A stretch of DNA of 49,708 nt from Chloroflexota bacterium (GTDB lineage: Bacteria; Chloroflexota; Anaerolineae; Anaerolineales; Villigracilaceae), in contig JAEWVF010000002.1 of NCBI GenBank assembly GCA_023459215.1, positions 1 to 49,708 on the forward strand, read 5' to 3'. This document shows positions 7,634 to 17,592 of the stretch, piece after piece. The notes under the pieces are model-generated. The model had not been told where the DNA came from. It saw only the letters and a list, made by a program, of their open reading frames with translations, and did no database searches. Position 1 is the stretch's first letter, and each line of letters opens with the position of its first letter. Made by a program: the position numbers and the translations under genes.

Positions 7634-8122
7634 ATGTTCGAGTCCATCCTTGCCTCCCATTTTGCCCGCTACCCGTCCATGCAGCTCACGGATTTGTACA
7701 AACTTATCCACCAGGCGGCCATGGGCAGCGAACATGCCATCTGTGACGAGGTTTCTGCCCGCGAATGGCTGACCCGCGAACTGGCGGAAATGGGGGCAGG
7801 TCCCGCCGAGCCGTTGCCCGATCTGCTTTCTGCGCAAACTGGCATTGTCCGCATCCACTTGCGACCCTATCTCGCCTCCGGCGGCGATCTTGAGCGCTTG
7901 CTGAACGGTTTTCTCCGCACGGCGAATGAATTTCAGGGTAACCCGCAAACGCTGGAGCAGTACTGGCGCATCGCCACCCGCTTGGGCCATTTCCCTGTAA
8001 TTGAGATGGATGCCTTCATCCTGGCCCGGCAGGCGCAGGGCTATCCCGCTGTGCATCATTCCCCTGAATACAGACATCTTTATCGCCCCGCCTATCGCGT
8101 CATCTGGCAAAACCTTTTTTGA
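7634..8122 (+). CDS. Conserved-looking protein of unknown function, 162 residues
   Basis: I do not recognise this protein. It is soluble by appearance, mostly helical, with a notable LTDLYKLIHQAAMGSEHAI segment near the N-terminus and a C-terminal HHSPEYRHLYRPAYRVIW motif rich in His, Tyr and Arg. SD GGAAAGG precedes the ATG. It starts 54 bp after hypE in the same direction with no terminator between, so it may be cotranscribed with the hyp genes, although a role in hydrogenase maturation is not shown. Codon use resembles its neighbours. Confidence 0.75.
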   Translation: MFESILASHFARYPSMQLTDLYKLIHQAAMGSEHAICDEVSAREWLTRELAEMGAGPAEPLPDLLSAQTGIVRIHLRPYLASGGDLERLLNGFLRTANEFQGNPQTLEQYWRIATRLGHFPVIEMDAFILARQAQGYPAVHHSPEYRHLYRPAYRVIWQNLF

Positions 8123-8159
8123 CCGGGGTGGTTTTCCGAATCTGCTGGCTGGTAAGCAG

Positions 8160-8165
8160 TATAAT
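8160..8165 (+). promoter_or_regulatory. -10 element for the serine hydrolase gene
   Basis: TATAAT on the plus strand, 52 bp ahead of the chosen ATG at 8218, with no matching -35. It argues against use of the upstream in-frame ATG at 8119. Confidence 0.45.
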
Positions 8166-8217
8166 TGCGTGTTGGGAAGGAAACGAACGCTGCTCACCGT
8201 TGACGGAAAGGGAAACC

Positions 8218-9396
8218 ATGCAAACCATCTCCCCCAAAGAAGCTGGATTTTCAACTGAACGCCTGGAACGCATCCCCAGGATGATGCAAACTTATGTCGA
8301 CCGGGGCGACCTGGCTGGCAGCCTGACCTTGCTTGCCCGGCGCGGCCAGGTTTTTCACTGTGCGACCACCGGCTTGATGGACATCGAGACCAAGCGGCCC
8401 ATGCCAACCGATGGCATTTTTCGCATTTATTCGATGACCAAGCCGATTACGGTCACTGCGGCGCTGATGCTGATGGAGGAGGGCCACTTCCTTTTGGATG
8501 ACCCGATTTCCACTTGGCTGCCCGAATTTGCCGAGATGCGGGTCTTTGTCGGCGCTGTCGGCGATTCAATCGGCACAACCGATCTTGAACGCCCGATCAC
8601 CATCCGCCATTTGCTGACCCATTCGGCCGGCCTGAGCTACGGGTTTGAGACAAATCATCCGGTCGACAAGCTGTATCAGCAGGCCAAGGTGTTCGATGCC
8701 ACTTCCGGGGACGACCTGATGCGGCGTTTGAGCCAACTCCCGTTGGTGGCCCAGCCCGGTGAGCGTTTCTGGTATAGCATGGCCCACGATGTCTTGGGCT
8801 ATTTGGTCGAACTGATTTCCGGCCAGACTCTCGATGTTTTCTTCCAGGAGCGGATTTTTACCCCGCTGGAAATGGTGGACAGCGGCTTTTGGCTCCCGCG
8901 CGAGAAACTGGATCGTCTCGTGACCATGTACGCTCCGCTGGAGGGCGGCGGTCTCCAGCCTGCCGAAGGCCCGGAGGTGGATCGGACTGCGCGTCCACCA
9001 GCGCTTTCGGGCGGTGGCGGGTTGCTCTCGACGGCAGCCGATTACCTGAATTTCGCCCAGATGCTGCTCAATCGCGGACAATTCAAGGGCCGCCGTCTGC
9101 TTAGCCGGAAAACCTTCGAGGTGCTGACCACGCCGCACTTGCCTTTCCCGCCCGGGGAAGTTGCCACTGATTTGGGCTTTAGTATGGGGCTGGGGGTGAG
9201 CGTTTTGACTGATTTATCGCAGGGCAATCGGCGCGGGTCGCTGGGTTCCTTCGGCTGGGGCGGCGCGGCCGGGACGCGCTTCTGGGTCGATCCGCAGGAA
9301 GAGCTGGTTGGTATCCTGCTTGCCCAGACCATGCCCGGCTTCTGGCGCGCCCCCGAAATGTTCGAAAACCTCGCCTACGCGGCGCTGGTGGAATAA
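8218..9396 (+). CDS. Serine beta-lactamase-like hydrolase / esterase (class C fold)
   Basis: The 392-residue protein has the serine beta-lactamase/D-Ala-D-Ala carboxypeptidase fold. The SxxK nucleophile motif is seen as YSMTK (S72, K75), followed by the LLTHSAGLSYGF strand and a second-motif tyrosine in WYSMAHDVLGY. The latter form is typical of esterases and peptidase-like members rather than resistance beta-lactamases. No signal peptide is evident, so it is probably cytoplasmic. Substrate unknown. The frame opens at 8119, but the ATG at 8218 has a GGAAAGGGA SD and lies after a -10 box. A strong terminator follows at 9412-9450. Confidence 0.88.
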   Translation: MQTISPKEAGFSTERLERIPRMMQTYVDRGDLAGSLTLLARRGQVFHCATTGLMDIETKRPMPTDGIFRIYSMTKPITVTAALMLMEEGHFLLDDPISTWLPEFAEMRVFVGAVGDSIGTTDLERPITIRHLLTHSAGLSYGFETNHPVDKLYQQAKVFDATSGDDLMRRLSQLPLVAQPGERFWYSMAHDVLGYLVELISGQTLDVFFQERIFTPLEMVDSGFWLPREKLDRLVTMYAPLEGGGLQPAEGPEVDRTARPPALSGGGGLLSTAADYLNFAQMLLNRGQFKGRRLLSRKTFEVLTTPHLPFPPGEVATDLGFSMGLGVSVLTDLSQGNRRGSLGSFGWGGAAGTRFWVDPQEELVGILLAQTMPGFWRAPEMFENLAYAALVE

Positions 9397-9411
9397 ATCA
9401 TAGCATGTGCC

Positions 9412-9450
9412 AACAGACCCCGCGCTATTTTGCGCGGGATCTGTTTTTTT
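9412..9450 (+). terminator. Rho-independent terminator of the serine hydrolase gene
   Basis: A 13-bp stem (9413-9425 with 9432-9444, one mismatch), a 6-nt loop and a T run to 9450. It separates two convergent units and may work in both directions. Confidence 0.85.
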
Positions 9451-9530
9451 ATCAGTTACAACCGGTTCTTGACCCAACCGGAATCTGTGCAGCAGACCGG
9501 CATCTACTTTAACATTGGACAGCGTCCCTG

Positions 9531-10634
9531 CTATCCCGGTTCTACATCCTGGCTGCGGTTCCACTGCCAGGGCCAGGCGGCCGGGACGATTGCTGTGCAG
9601 GCGATCAGCATGGCGACAATGCCCAAAAATCCACCCAGAACTGTGCTCGGCGGGAAGAGTACGCCCAACGCGGCGAAGAATATGGCCGCAGCAAGCGCCA
9701 AGACTGCTGCCAGGAGAATCATCCCGGCCAGCTTCCAGCCCTTTTTCTGGGAGGCCAGCCTTACCCCGCCGACAATCCCGCTCTGGCCATTGATATACAC
9801 CACGCGGGGCTGTCCTTCATCGTCCGTGTACCAGGTGACAAAGAGCGGCAGGAGCTGCTGGGTCCAGCGCAGGGACTCGTACTCGGCGCGCAAGCGGAAA
9901 TTGCGAATATGCTGCGCCCCACACGCTTGCTGGCACTCGTTCGCTGCGGCTTCTTCCAGTTGGGTTTGGGCCAGCGGCCAGGCGCTTTCGGGCGGCAGGT
10001 CGGGAACCCACAGCAGCGTTCCTTTTGCTTGCTCGGGTTGGTAGGCTGCGGCCTGGTCGAACCGATAAGAGCCGGTCGATTTGAGCAAACGCTTTTGCTC
10101 GCTGAGCGCCGGGGAGACAACATTGTTATAAAACCTGCGAATCTGTCCCAGGCGAGGTTCCCAGCGGATGCGCTGCTCAACCAATTCGCGGGTACTCCAG
10201 CCGCCTTTTGCGTAGGTTTCCTGCGAACTCTTGACCTGGTAATCGAAGCCGGCTTCGGCCTGCCAATCGCCGATTACCTCGCTGTCCACCAGCCAGGCGG
10301 GCCAGTAAATTGGGACAGCGCGCTGAAGCAGCTTTTCGGTGTCGAAATCATCGCTGCGCAGCCAGACCTCGTTAACGAATCTCTCCAGGCTGGGGCGGAC
10401 GTCACTAAGTTTGTAACGGAATGGTGTGAGCAACTCCGGCGCTTCCGGACGGAGCAGGACTGGCTGGGGCTGGAGTTTGGCGCGGGCGCACAACGGACAG
10501 GTTTGCCCGGCCCAGGCCTCTTCGCCCAGGTAAGCCCGTTTGCAGGCTGGGCATCCCATCGGGTGCAATGCTGCTCCCCAGGTGGCGGCGGTTTCTTCCA
10601 GAACCTGTGATTGTGGCAGGGAGGGTGTGTTCAT
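9531..10634 (-). CDS. Zinc-ribbon membrane protein, second of a coupled pair
   Basis: The 367-residue protein has an N-terminal zinc ribbon (CPACKRAYLGEEAWAG then CPLC), a long soluble middle region with LVEQRIRWEPRLGQIRRFYNNV, a WYTDDEGQPRVVYINGQSG segment, and two C-terminal membrane helices followed by a short tail. The IYWPAWLVDSEV and VVYINGQSG segments mirror the upstream gene product (IYLPFWTFSAKI and VMINGQTGAIAG), so the pair are paralogs. The ATG at 10634 overlaps the upstream stop as ATGA, with GGAGG in front, so translation is coupled. The frame is open to 10823 but that part overlaps the upstream gene. Function unknown. Confidence 0.8.
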   Translation of the reverse strand: MNTPSLPQSQVLEETAATWGAALHPMGCPACKRAYLGEEAWAGQTCPLCARAKLQPQPVLLRPEAPELLTPFRYKLSDVRPSLERFVNEVWLRSDDFDTEKLLQRAVPIYWPAWLVDSEVIGDWQAEAGFDYQVKSSQETYAKGGWSTRELVEQRIRWEPRLGQIRRFYNNVVSPALSEQKRLLKSTGSYRFDQAAAYQPEQAKGTLLWVPDLPPESAWPLAQTQLEEAAANECQQACGAQHIRNFRLRAEYESLRWTQQLLPLFVTWYTDDEGQPRVVYINGQSGIVGGVRLASQKKGWKLAGMILLAAVLALAAAIFFAALGVLFPPSTVLGGFLGIVAMLIACTAIVPAAWPWQWNRSQDVEPG

Positions 10635-11923
10635 TCGAGCGCCTCCGAGGCGAGGGCTGTGCGGTACAGGGCGAAGGCCCCGACCATGCCCAGGATGAAA
10701 AAGACCAGCCCGAGCAGGAGCGGTAAAACCCCGAAGCCGCCAGCCAGCAGGAGCGGCAGGCCGATCAGCCCCAGGCAAAGCCCTGGGGAAAGTATGACGG
10801 CGATGCCCAGCCAAATTTTCCACCAGGCCACCGGCTTTTGCCCGGCGATAGCCCCGGTTTGGCCGTTAATCATCACCTGGAAAATTTTGTTTTCGAACTT
10901 GTACGCGGTAACATAGACCGGCAGCAGGACATACCGCCAGGTTTCATCGGCAAAGTCGGCTGTCATGTTGAAGTTGCGCACATGGGATGATTTGATTGTT
11001 TTGTGGCAGGCTTTCTTGGCTTGTTCCCGCATATCGGTTTTACTGACTTCCCAGGCTTTGGGCAGGGTCAGATCGTAAGTTTGCGCCTGCCACCCGGCCA
11101 GGAAGTCAGGCGCATAATTCACCAGGTCGCGCAGTTCGAACGGTTGCACCTGTGCGATTAGTTTTTCGCTGATATATGAACTGCCGCAAACCAGGAAATT
11201 GGAAATATCGACTTTGACCTGGCCGTTCTCCCAGCGCCAATCAATCCGTGTGCGTGTTTTCCAGGATTTATCGCTGCTATCGTAATAGCTTTCTTGGGTC
11301 TCGTAGCCTACCTGCGCCTTCCAGTCCGATTTGATTTTTGCGCTGAACGTCCAGAAGGGCAGGTATATCCCGGTAAAACGCTCGACCATGGCCGATGCGC
11401 CGAGTTCGTCCGGGTGGAACCAGCCCTGTCCCAGCCATTTCTGGGCGATGGCGCGGGTGGATTCGGGCTGGATTTTGAAGGGGATCAGGAAGCGCGGCCG
11501 TAGTTGATCGTCTGGGGCTTCGCGCACGTTGACTTTGTTCGACGCGCAGAAAGGGCAGGTAACGCTGAGGGCCTTGGCCGGAATTGCCATGTCAGCGCCG
11601 CAGGAATTGCAGTGCATTTCCTGACGGGCAACGCCCCAGCCAAGCTCCGCCTTGCTCAAGGTTTCCAGGGTAAATTCCATCACTTGCGCTTGCAGGCCAA
11701 CGATTTCCGCTTGCGGACTTATCGTGTAGCCACAGTGTTCGCAGGCGATGCCGCCAACCGTCACATCGAAGCGAGTCGATGCGCCGCACTGCGGACATTT
11801 GAACGTTTGTGGGGCATCTATTTGCTCATCTTTTGGCTTGGGGGCGAAAACGGTGATGCCCTCGAGCGCAGATTCGAGCGGCACGAAATTGGGAGGCGTT
11901 TGCCAGGTGGGTGGATGGGTCAT
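10631..11923 (-). CDS. Double zinc-ribbon membrane protein, first of a coupled pair
   Basis: The product, 430 residues from the chosen start, has two zinc ribbons near the N-terminus (CPQCGAS with CEHCGYT; CNSCGAD with CPFCASN), a large soluble domain, and two or three C-terminal membrane helices rich in Leu and Gly. Such proteins are often annotated as zinc-ribbon or TFIIB-type proteins without a known function. A TATAAT at 11960-11965 lies inside the longest frame (to 11995), favouring the ATG at 11923 even though no strong SD precedes it. It is coupled to the paralog at 9531-10634. Confidence 0.8.
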   Translation of the reverse strand: MTHPPTWQTPPNFVPLESALEGITVFAPKPKDEQIDAPQTFKCPQCGASTRFDVTVGGIACEHCGYTISPQAEIVGLQAQVMEFTLETLSKAELGWGVARQEMHCNSCGADMAIPAKALSVTCPFCASNKVNVREAPDDQLRPRFLIPFKIQPESTRAIAQKWLGQGWFHPDELGASAMVERFTGIYLPFWTFSAKIKSDWKAQVGYETQESYYDSSDKSWKTRTRIDWRWENGQVKVDISNFLVCGSSYISEKLIAQVQPFELRDLVNYAPDFLAGWQAQTYDLTLPKAWEVSKTDMREQAKKACHKTIKSSHVRNFNMTADFADETWRYVLLPVYVTAYKFENKIFQVMINGQTGAIAGQKPVAWWKIWLGIAVILSPGLCLGLIGLPLLLAGGFGVLPLLLGLVFFILGMVGAFALYRTALASEALE

Positions 11924-11959
11924 GGGCTTTTTTTGTGAATGGAGATTGTCGACTGCATT

Positions 11960-11965
11960 ATTATA
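11960..11965 (-). promoter_or_regulatory. -10 element for the zinc-ribbon pair
   Basis: TATAAT on the minus strand in the context GCGTATAATAATGC, about 37 bp before the chosen start of the first zinc-ribbon gene. No consensus -35. Confidence 0.4.
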
Positions 11966-12010
11966 CGCGGCTTGGCTTTCCTGGTTGCTGTTCATTGCGC
12001 TCGCGCTGTT

Positions 12011-12045
12011 AAATAAAAACAGGCGAGACCAAAACTCGCCTGTTT
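12011..12045 (-). terminator. katG terminator
   Basis: A perfect 11-bp stem (12017-12027 with 12035-12045) and 7-nt loop, followed on the minus strand by TTTTTATTT. It begins 28 bp after the katG stop. Confidence 0.88.
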
Positions 12046-12072
12046 CGTGTATTGTAGTTTTGTAAAGTCAGC

Positions 12073-14253
<2,181 letters not shown>

Positions 14254-14382
14254 AATCGTTACTCCTTTGGTTATATGAATTTTTGATCAGGTTTGCGCTT
14301 TTGCGCTGGTGATGCTGGCTGCTGGCCGGGGAAACTTGATTTCATTTTCCTGCAAACCACCTCCATGTAGGTATTACTAGGA

Positions 14383-14395
14383 GATAATCATTATC
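14383..14395. promoter_or_regulatory. PerR/Fur-type box upstream of katG
   Basis: The perfect palindrome GATAAT-C-ATTATC lies 130 bp upstream of the katG start and just past the perR terminator. It matches the 7-1-7 style of PerR/Fur boxes in its core. Repression of katG by the neighbouring PerR is the obvious reading. Confidence 0.75.
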
Positions 14396-14405
14396 CGTTG
14401 GTTTC

Positions 14406-14431
14406 AAAAAAATAGAGAGGGTTAGCTCTCT
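14406..14431 (-). terminator. perR terminator
   Basis: A 6-bp stem AGAGAG/CTCTCT (14414-14419 with 14426-14431) followed on the minus strand by A and seven T. The upstream arm of the stem overlaps the last codons of perR. Confidence 0.7.
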
Positions 14432-14859
14432 GTTTTGCAATTCGGGCACAAGCCATACAAGGACACCTGCGGGCGCAGGATTGTATAGCCTGATATTTCT
14501 TCCAGTTTCTTGATTATTTCCTGGTCGAGAGAGAAATCGCCGTCGACAATCTTGCTGCACTTCATGCAAATCAGATGTGGGTGGGGTTGGGGACGGTTGC
14601 CATCGTAGTGGCTGTCTTCGCGCAAGTCGATTTCGAAGACCTGGTTCATCTCTTTGAGCAAGGCCAGGGTTTTATAAACGGTGGCATGGCTCATGGTTGG
14701 GAATTTCAGTTTTATCTTTTCGTAAAACTGGTTTGCGCTGGGATGTCCTTCACTGGCCGCAATCAGGCGCACCAACTCGACCCGCTGTGGGGTCAGTCGG
14801 AAATCGCGTTCCTTCAGGGCGGTAATCAGTTGTTCAAAGCGGACATCTGGCTCAGTCAT
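14422..14859 (-). CDS. perR: Fur-family peroxide-responsive repressor, PerR-like
   Basis: The 145-residue regulator has the Fur winged helix (RLTPQRVELVRLI, SHATVYKTLALL) and dimerisation domain. Structural zinc is held by C98/C101 (ICMKC) and C138/C141 (CPNC). Residues H39, D86, H93, H95 and D106 correspond well to the Fe/Mn regulatory site of PerR, in which metal-catalysed His oxidation senses peroxide. The gene sits directly upstream of katG with Fur-type boxes on both sides, which supports PerR over Fur or Zur. A box overlapping its own transcription start suggests autoregulation. No strong SD is seen before the ATG. Confidence 0.88.
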   Translation of the reverse strand: MTEPDVRFEQLITALKERDFRLTPQRVELVRLIAASEGHPSANQFYEKIKLKFPTMSHATVYKTLALLKEMNQVFEIDLREDSHYDGNRPQPHPHLICMKCSKIVDGDFSLDQEIIKKLEEISGYTILRPQVSLYGLCPNCKTES

Positions 14860-14888
14860 AGGTCTCTCACAGATAGATAGTATTTACG

Positions 14889-14911
14889 GATAATGATTAT
14901 TGATAATTATA
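14889..14911 (-). promoter_or_regulatory. perR promoter with overlapping Fur/PerR-type boxes
   Basis: The minus strand has TATAAT (14911-14906). Immediately downstream lie GATAAT-like hexamers (14889-14907), including the palindrome ATAATGATTAT at 14890-14900. A repressor bound here would block the start site, consistent with PerR autoregulation. Confidence 0.65.
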
Positions 14912-14981
14912 GCATAACTTTGCGAAAATGCTCAGTTAAGTTTTGCTTGATACCTGGGAAATCCGCGCTTTAACCCTTGTC

Positions 14982-14991
14982 GCTGTATAAT
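14982..14991 (+). promoter_or_regulatory. -10 element for the YfcC-type carrier gene
   Basis: GCTGTATAAT with TATAAT at 14986-14991, 39 bp ahead of the ATG. It is the same ten bases as the -10 region of the GNAT gene (minus strand, 1288-1279). No clear -35. Confidence 0.5.
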
Positions 14992-15029
14992 CGTTTCGGG
15001 AATTATTTTCACATCACACGGAGGCAGAC

Positions 15030-16484
15030 ATGACCCACGAACAGAAATCCGGCGCCCAAATCAGCACCAAAGCCTTTCTCCAGGCGGTTGCTATTATCTT
15101 TGCTTTGATGATGGTTGCTGGCATCCTGACCCTCGTCATCCCGGCCGGCGAATATACCCGCATCGAGGTCGATGGACGTGAAGCCATCGACCCGGCCTCC
15201 TTCCGTTTCAGCGACCGGCCTGATTATCCCGTCTGGCGCTGGTTCACCGCGCCGGTTGAAGTTTTGGCTACCGCCGACGGCCTGACCAAAATCCTGCCGC
15301 TCATCGTTTTTATTTTGCTGGTTGGCACGGCCTTTGGCATCATGGATCGCAGCGGCATTCTTCAGGCAGTGATTGCTCGTATCGTTAAGGTGTTTGGCGG
15401 GCGCAAATATATTTTGCTGCCGGTAATCACCCTCTTCTTTATGGGGTTGGGCACGTTTTTTGGCATTTTTGAAGAAGTGATCCCGCTCGTGCCACTGATG
15501 ATTGGGCTGGCTTATGTTCTTGGCTGGGATTCGCTGACCGGTCTGGGTATGTCTGTCCTGGCGACCAATGTTGGCTTCTCGACCGCCGTTTTCAATCCCT
15601 TCACCATCGGGATTGCCCACCAGCTTTCCGGCCTGCCGCTCTACTCCGGGGCCGGGCCGCGCGTGGTGCTTTTTGTGGTTGTCTATCTTATTTTGAGCGC
15701 TTTCCTGGTCAACTATGCCAAAAGAATCGACCGTAATCCCGAAGCCTCGCCGGTCTACAAGGAAGACCTGGCCGAAAAAGCCAAATACGCCCATTTCGAT
15801 TTGAGCGACACCCTGGCCAGCAACCCGCGCATGAAAAGTGGAGCCATTTTCCTGGGCATTTTCTTCGCCCTGATCCTGGTGGTGCTGGTTGCTTTGCCCT
15901 TTATCCCACTTCTGCGCGATATCGCCTTGCCGCTCACCGGACTGCTTTTTGTGATTGGCGGCATTGGCGCGGGCCTCATCTCTGGCGCAGACAACCCCTG
16001 GCGCGCCGCCTGGGATGGGTTTCTTGGCATTCTGCCGGCCACCCCGCTGCTGATGATGGCTGCCAGTGTCAAACATATCATTGCTGCTGGCGGGATTCTC
16101 GACACCGTCCTGCACTGGGCCAACAATGCCCTGGCGGGCACCAGCCCCTTTACCGCCACGCTGATGATTTACGCCTTGACCCTGGTGCTGGAATTGTTCA
16201 TCACTTCCGGCTCGGCCAAAGCCTTCCTGCTCATCCCGATCCTGATGCCCCTGGCTGACCTCGTCGGCGTCAACCGTCAGATTGCCGTCAGCGCCTACAC
16301 CTTTGGCGACGGATTTTCCAACATGGCTTACCCCACCAACGCCGCCCTGCTGATTACCCTCAGCCTGACCGTTATTCCCTTCCCGAAATGGCTTAAGTGG
16401 GTAATGGGCCTGTGGGTTTGGATCATTTTGGCCACCATCATCTTCCTCGCAATTGCGGTGGCAACCAACTACGGGCCATTTTAG
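15030..16484 (+). CDS. YfcC-family (DcuC/ArcD-like) membrane carrier
   Basis: The 484-residue integral membrane protein belongs to the YfcC / C4-dicarboxylate carrier-like family. About a dozen hydrophobic segments are seen, with family hallmarks IPAGEYTRIEVDGR after the first helix, FFGIFEEVIPLVPLM, TNVGFSTAVFNPFTIGIA and the later ELFITSGSAKAFLLIPILMP. Members move carboxylates, amino acids or peptides' breakdown products across the inner membrane; the substrate here is not known. The next gene encodes a peptidase-like protein 16 bp downstream, so uptake of an amino acid or peptide product is a reasonable inference. SD GGAGG precedes the ATG. Confidence 0.88.
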   Translation: MTHEQKSGAQISTKAFLQAVAIIFALMMVAGILTLVIPAGEYTRIEVDGREAIDPASFRFSDRPDYPVWRWFTAPVEVLATADGLTKILPLIVFILLVGTAFGIMDRSGILQAVIARIVKVFGGRKYILLPVITLFFMGLGTFFGIFEEVIPLVPLMIGLAYVLGWDSLTGLGMSVLATNVGFSTAVFNPFTIGIAHQLSGLPLYSGAGPRVVLFVVVYLILSAFLVNYAKRIDRNPEASPVYKEDLAEKAKYAHFDLSDTLASNPRMKSGAIFLGIFFALILVVLVALPFIPLLRDIALPLTGLLFVIGGIGAGLISGADNPWRAAWDGFLGILPATPLLMMAASVKHIIAAGGILDTVLHWANNALAGTSPFTATLMIYALTLVLELFITSGSAKAFLLIPILMPLADLVGVNRQIAVSAYTFGDGFSNMAYPTNAALLITLSLTVIPFPKWLKWVMGLWVWIILATIIFLAIAVATNYGPF

Positions 16485-16500
16485 GATGGAGGCCCCGCAG

Positions 16501-17592
16501 ATGGTAACCGTACCCGAATCGTATGAACGCTCCCGGGCCCGTTTCCGCTCCCGGTTGGATTCGCTGACCACCCGCTGGCCGTCTGGCCGTTTAAGCGAGA
16601 TTGTCCACGCCCCCGGCCTGACCACCGACATCCTGCAGGCTGAACCGACAGGTGAGAAACAACGCCTGTTGGTTCTTTCGACCGGCCTGCATGGCATCGA
16701 AGGCTACCTCGGCTCGGCTGTGCTGGAATTGTTCTTTGAAGAATTCCTGCCGCAACTCAACCCGCAAACCACCGGGCTGCTGCTCATTCATGCCATTAAT
16801 CCCTGGGGAATGAAGAACTGGAAGCGCACCAACCCGGCCAACGTGGATTTGAATCGCAATTTCATTGATGATGATTTTGCCCGCCTGCGAACATCCAATC
16901 CCGACTATCCGGCTCTTTCTGATTATTTCAATCCCCAGGGTAAACTATCCAGCCTGGCGCGGGCCAATACGCATTTTATGTCCCATACCCTGCACAAACT
17001 GGCAACCCTGGGCGCGCGCCGCGTGCGTGAGGCCGCCCTGATGGGCCAATATCACAATTCCGGCGGCATCTACTTCGGCGGGACTTCCCTCCAGCCGGAA
17101 ACTGTCGCGCTGATGGCGCTCTACCGGCAGGCGTTCCACGGCTACGGGGAGATTCTGCACTTCGACCTGCACACCGGCTACGGGCCGCGCGACCAGATGA
17201 CGCTGGTCACCTCCCCGAACGAGAAAATGAGCGGGGTTGAAATCCGCTCGCGCTTTAATGCTCCGCGGGTCGCTTCTGCCAACCCGGATGAGTTTTATAC
17301 CATGCAGGGCGATATGATCGATTGGGAATACCGCCTGGTTGAGCGCGAATTCCCCGGCGCGAAGTTCTTTGGGGCTGCCTGTGAGTTTGGCACCTATGGT
17401 GAGTCGACCCTCCAGGCTGCGCGCAGCCTGCGCATCACCATCCTGAAAAACCAGGCCAACCAGCACGGGGTTTCTCCCGTTGCTGCTGGCTGGGTCGAGA
17501 ACGAATATCGCGAGTTGTACCTGCCTTCCGCGCCCGACTGGCTGGCCAAAGCCCTGGCGGACGCCCGCCAGATGTTGATGACTGTGCGCTAA
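16501..17592 (+). CDS. DUF2817 family M14-like zinc carboxypeptidase
   Basis: The 363-residue protein matches the DUF2817 group of M14-like metallopeptidases. Visible motifs are TGLHGIEGYLGSAV (the HxxE zinc ligands), INPWGMKNWKRTN with VDLNRNFID, and LHFDLHTGYGP (the third zinc ligand). It probably hydrolyses a peptide or N-acyl amino acid bond in the cytoplasm; no signal peptide is seen. The frame is open from 16453 and an ATG exists at 16486, but GGAGG stands 9 bp before the ATG at 16501. It follows the YfcC-type carrier gene and likely shares its transcript. Its stop overlaps that of the convergent protease gene. Confidence 0.85.
   Translation: MVTVPESYERSRARFRSRLDSLTTRWPSGRLSEIVHAPGLTTDILQAEPTGEKQRLLVLSTGLHGIEGYLGSAVLELFFEEFLPQLNPQTTGLLLIHAINPWGMKNWKRTNPANVDLNRNFIDDDFARLRTSNPDYPALSDYFNPQGKLSSLARANTHFMSHTLHKLATLGARRVREAALMGQYHNSGGIYFGGTSLQPETVALMALYRQAFHGYGEILHFDLHTGYGPRDQMTLVTSPNEKMSGVEIRSRFNAPRVASANPDEFYTMQGDMIDWEYRLVEREFPGAKFFGAACEFGTYGESTLQAARSLRITILKNQANQHGVSPVAAGWVENEYRELYLPSAPDWLAKALADARQMLMTVR

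Noticed and set aside
7253..8407. Minus-strand frame of 384 codons opposite hypE and the 162-residue gene
   Set aside because: It crosses three plus-strand genes and has no family resemblance.
15009..16697. Minus-strand frame of 562 codons opposite the YfcC-type carrier and the DUF2817 gene
   Set aside because: It is antisense to a convincing 12-helix carrier, with low-complexity Gln, Asn, Gly and His-rich composition and no recognisable domain.
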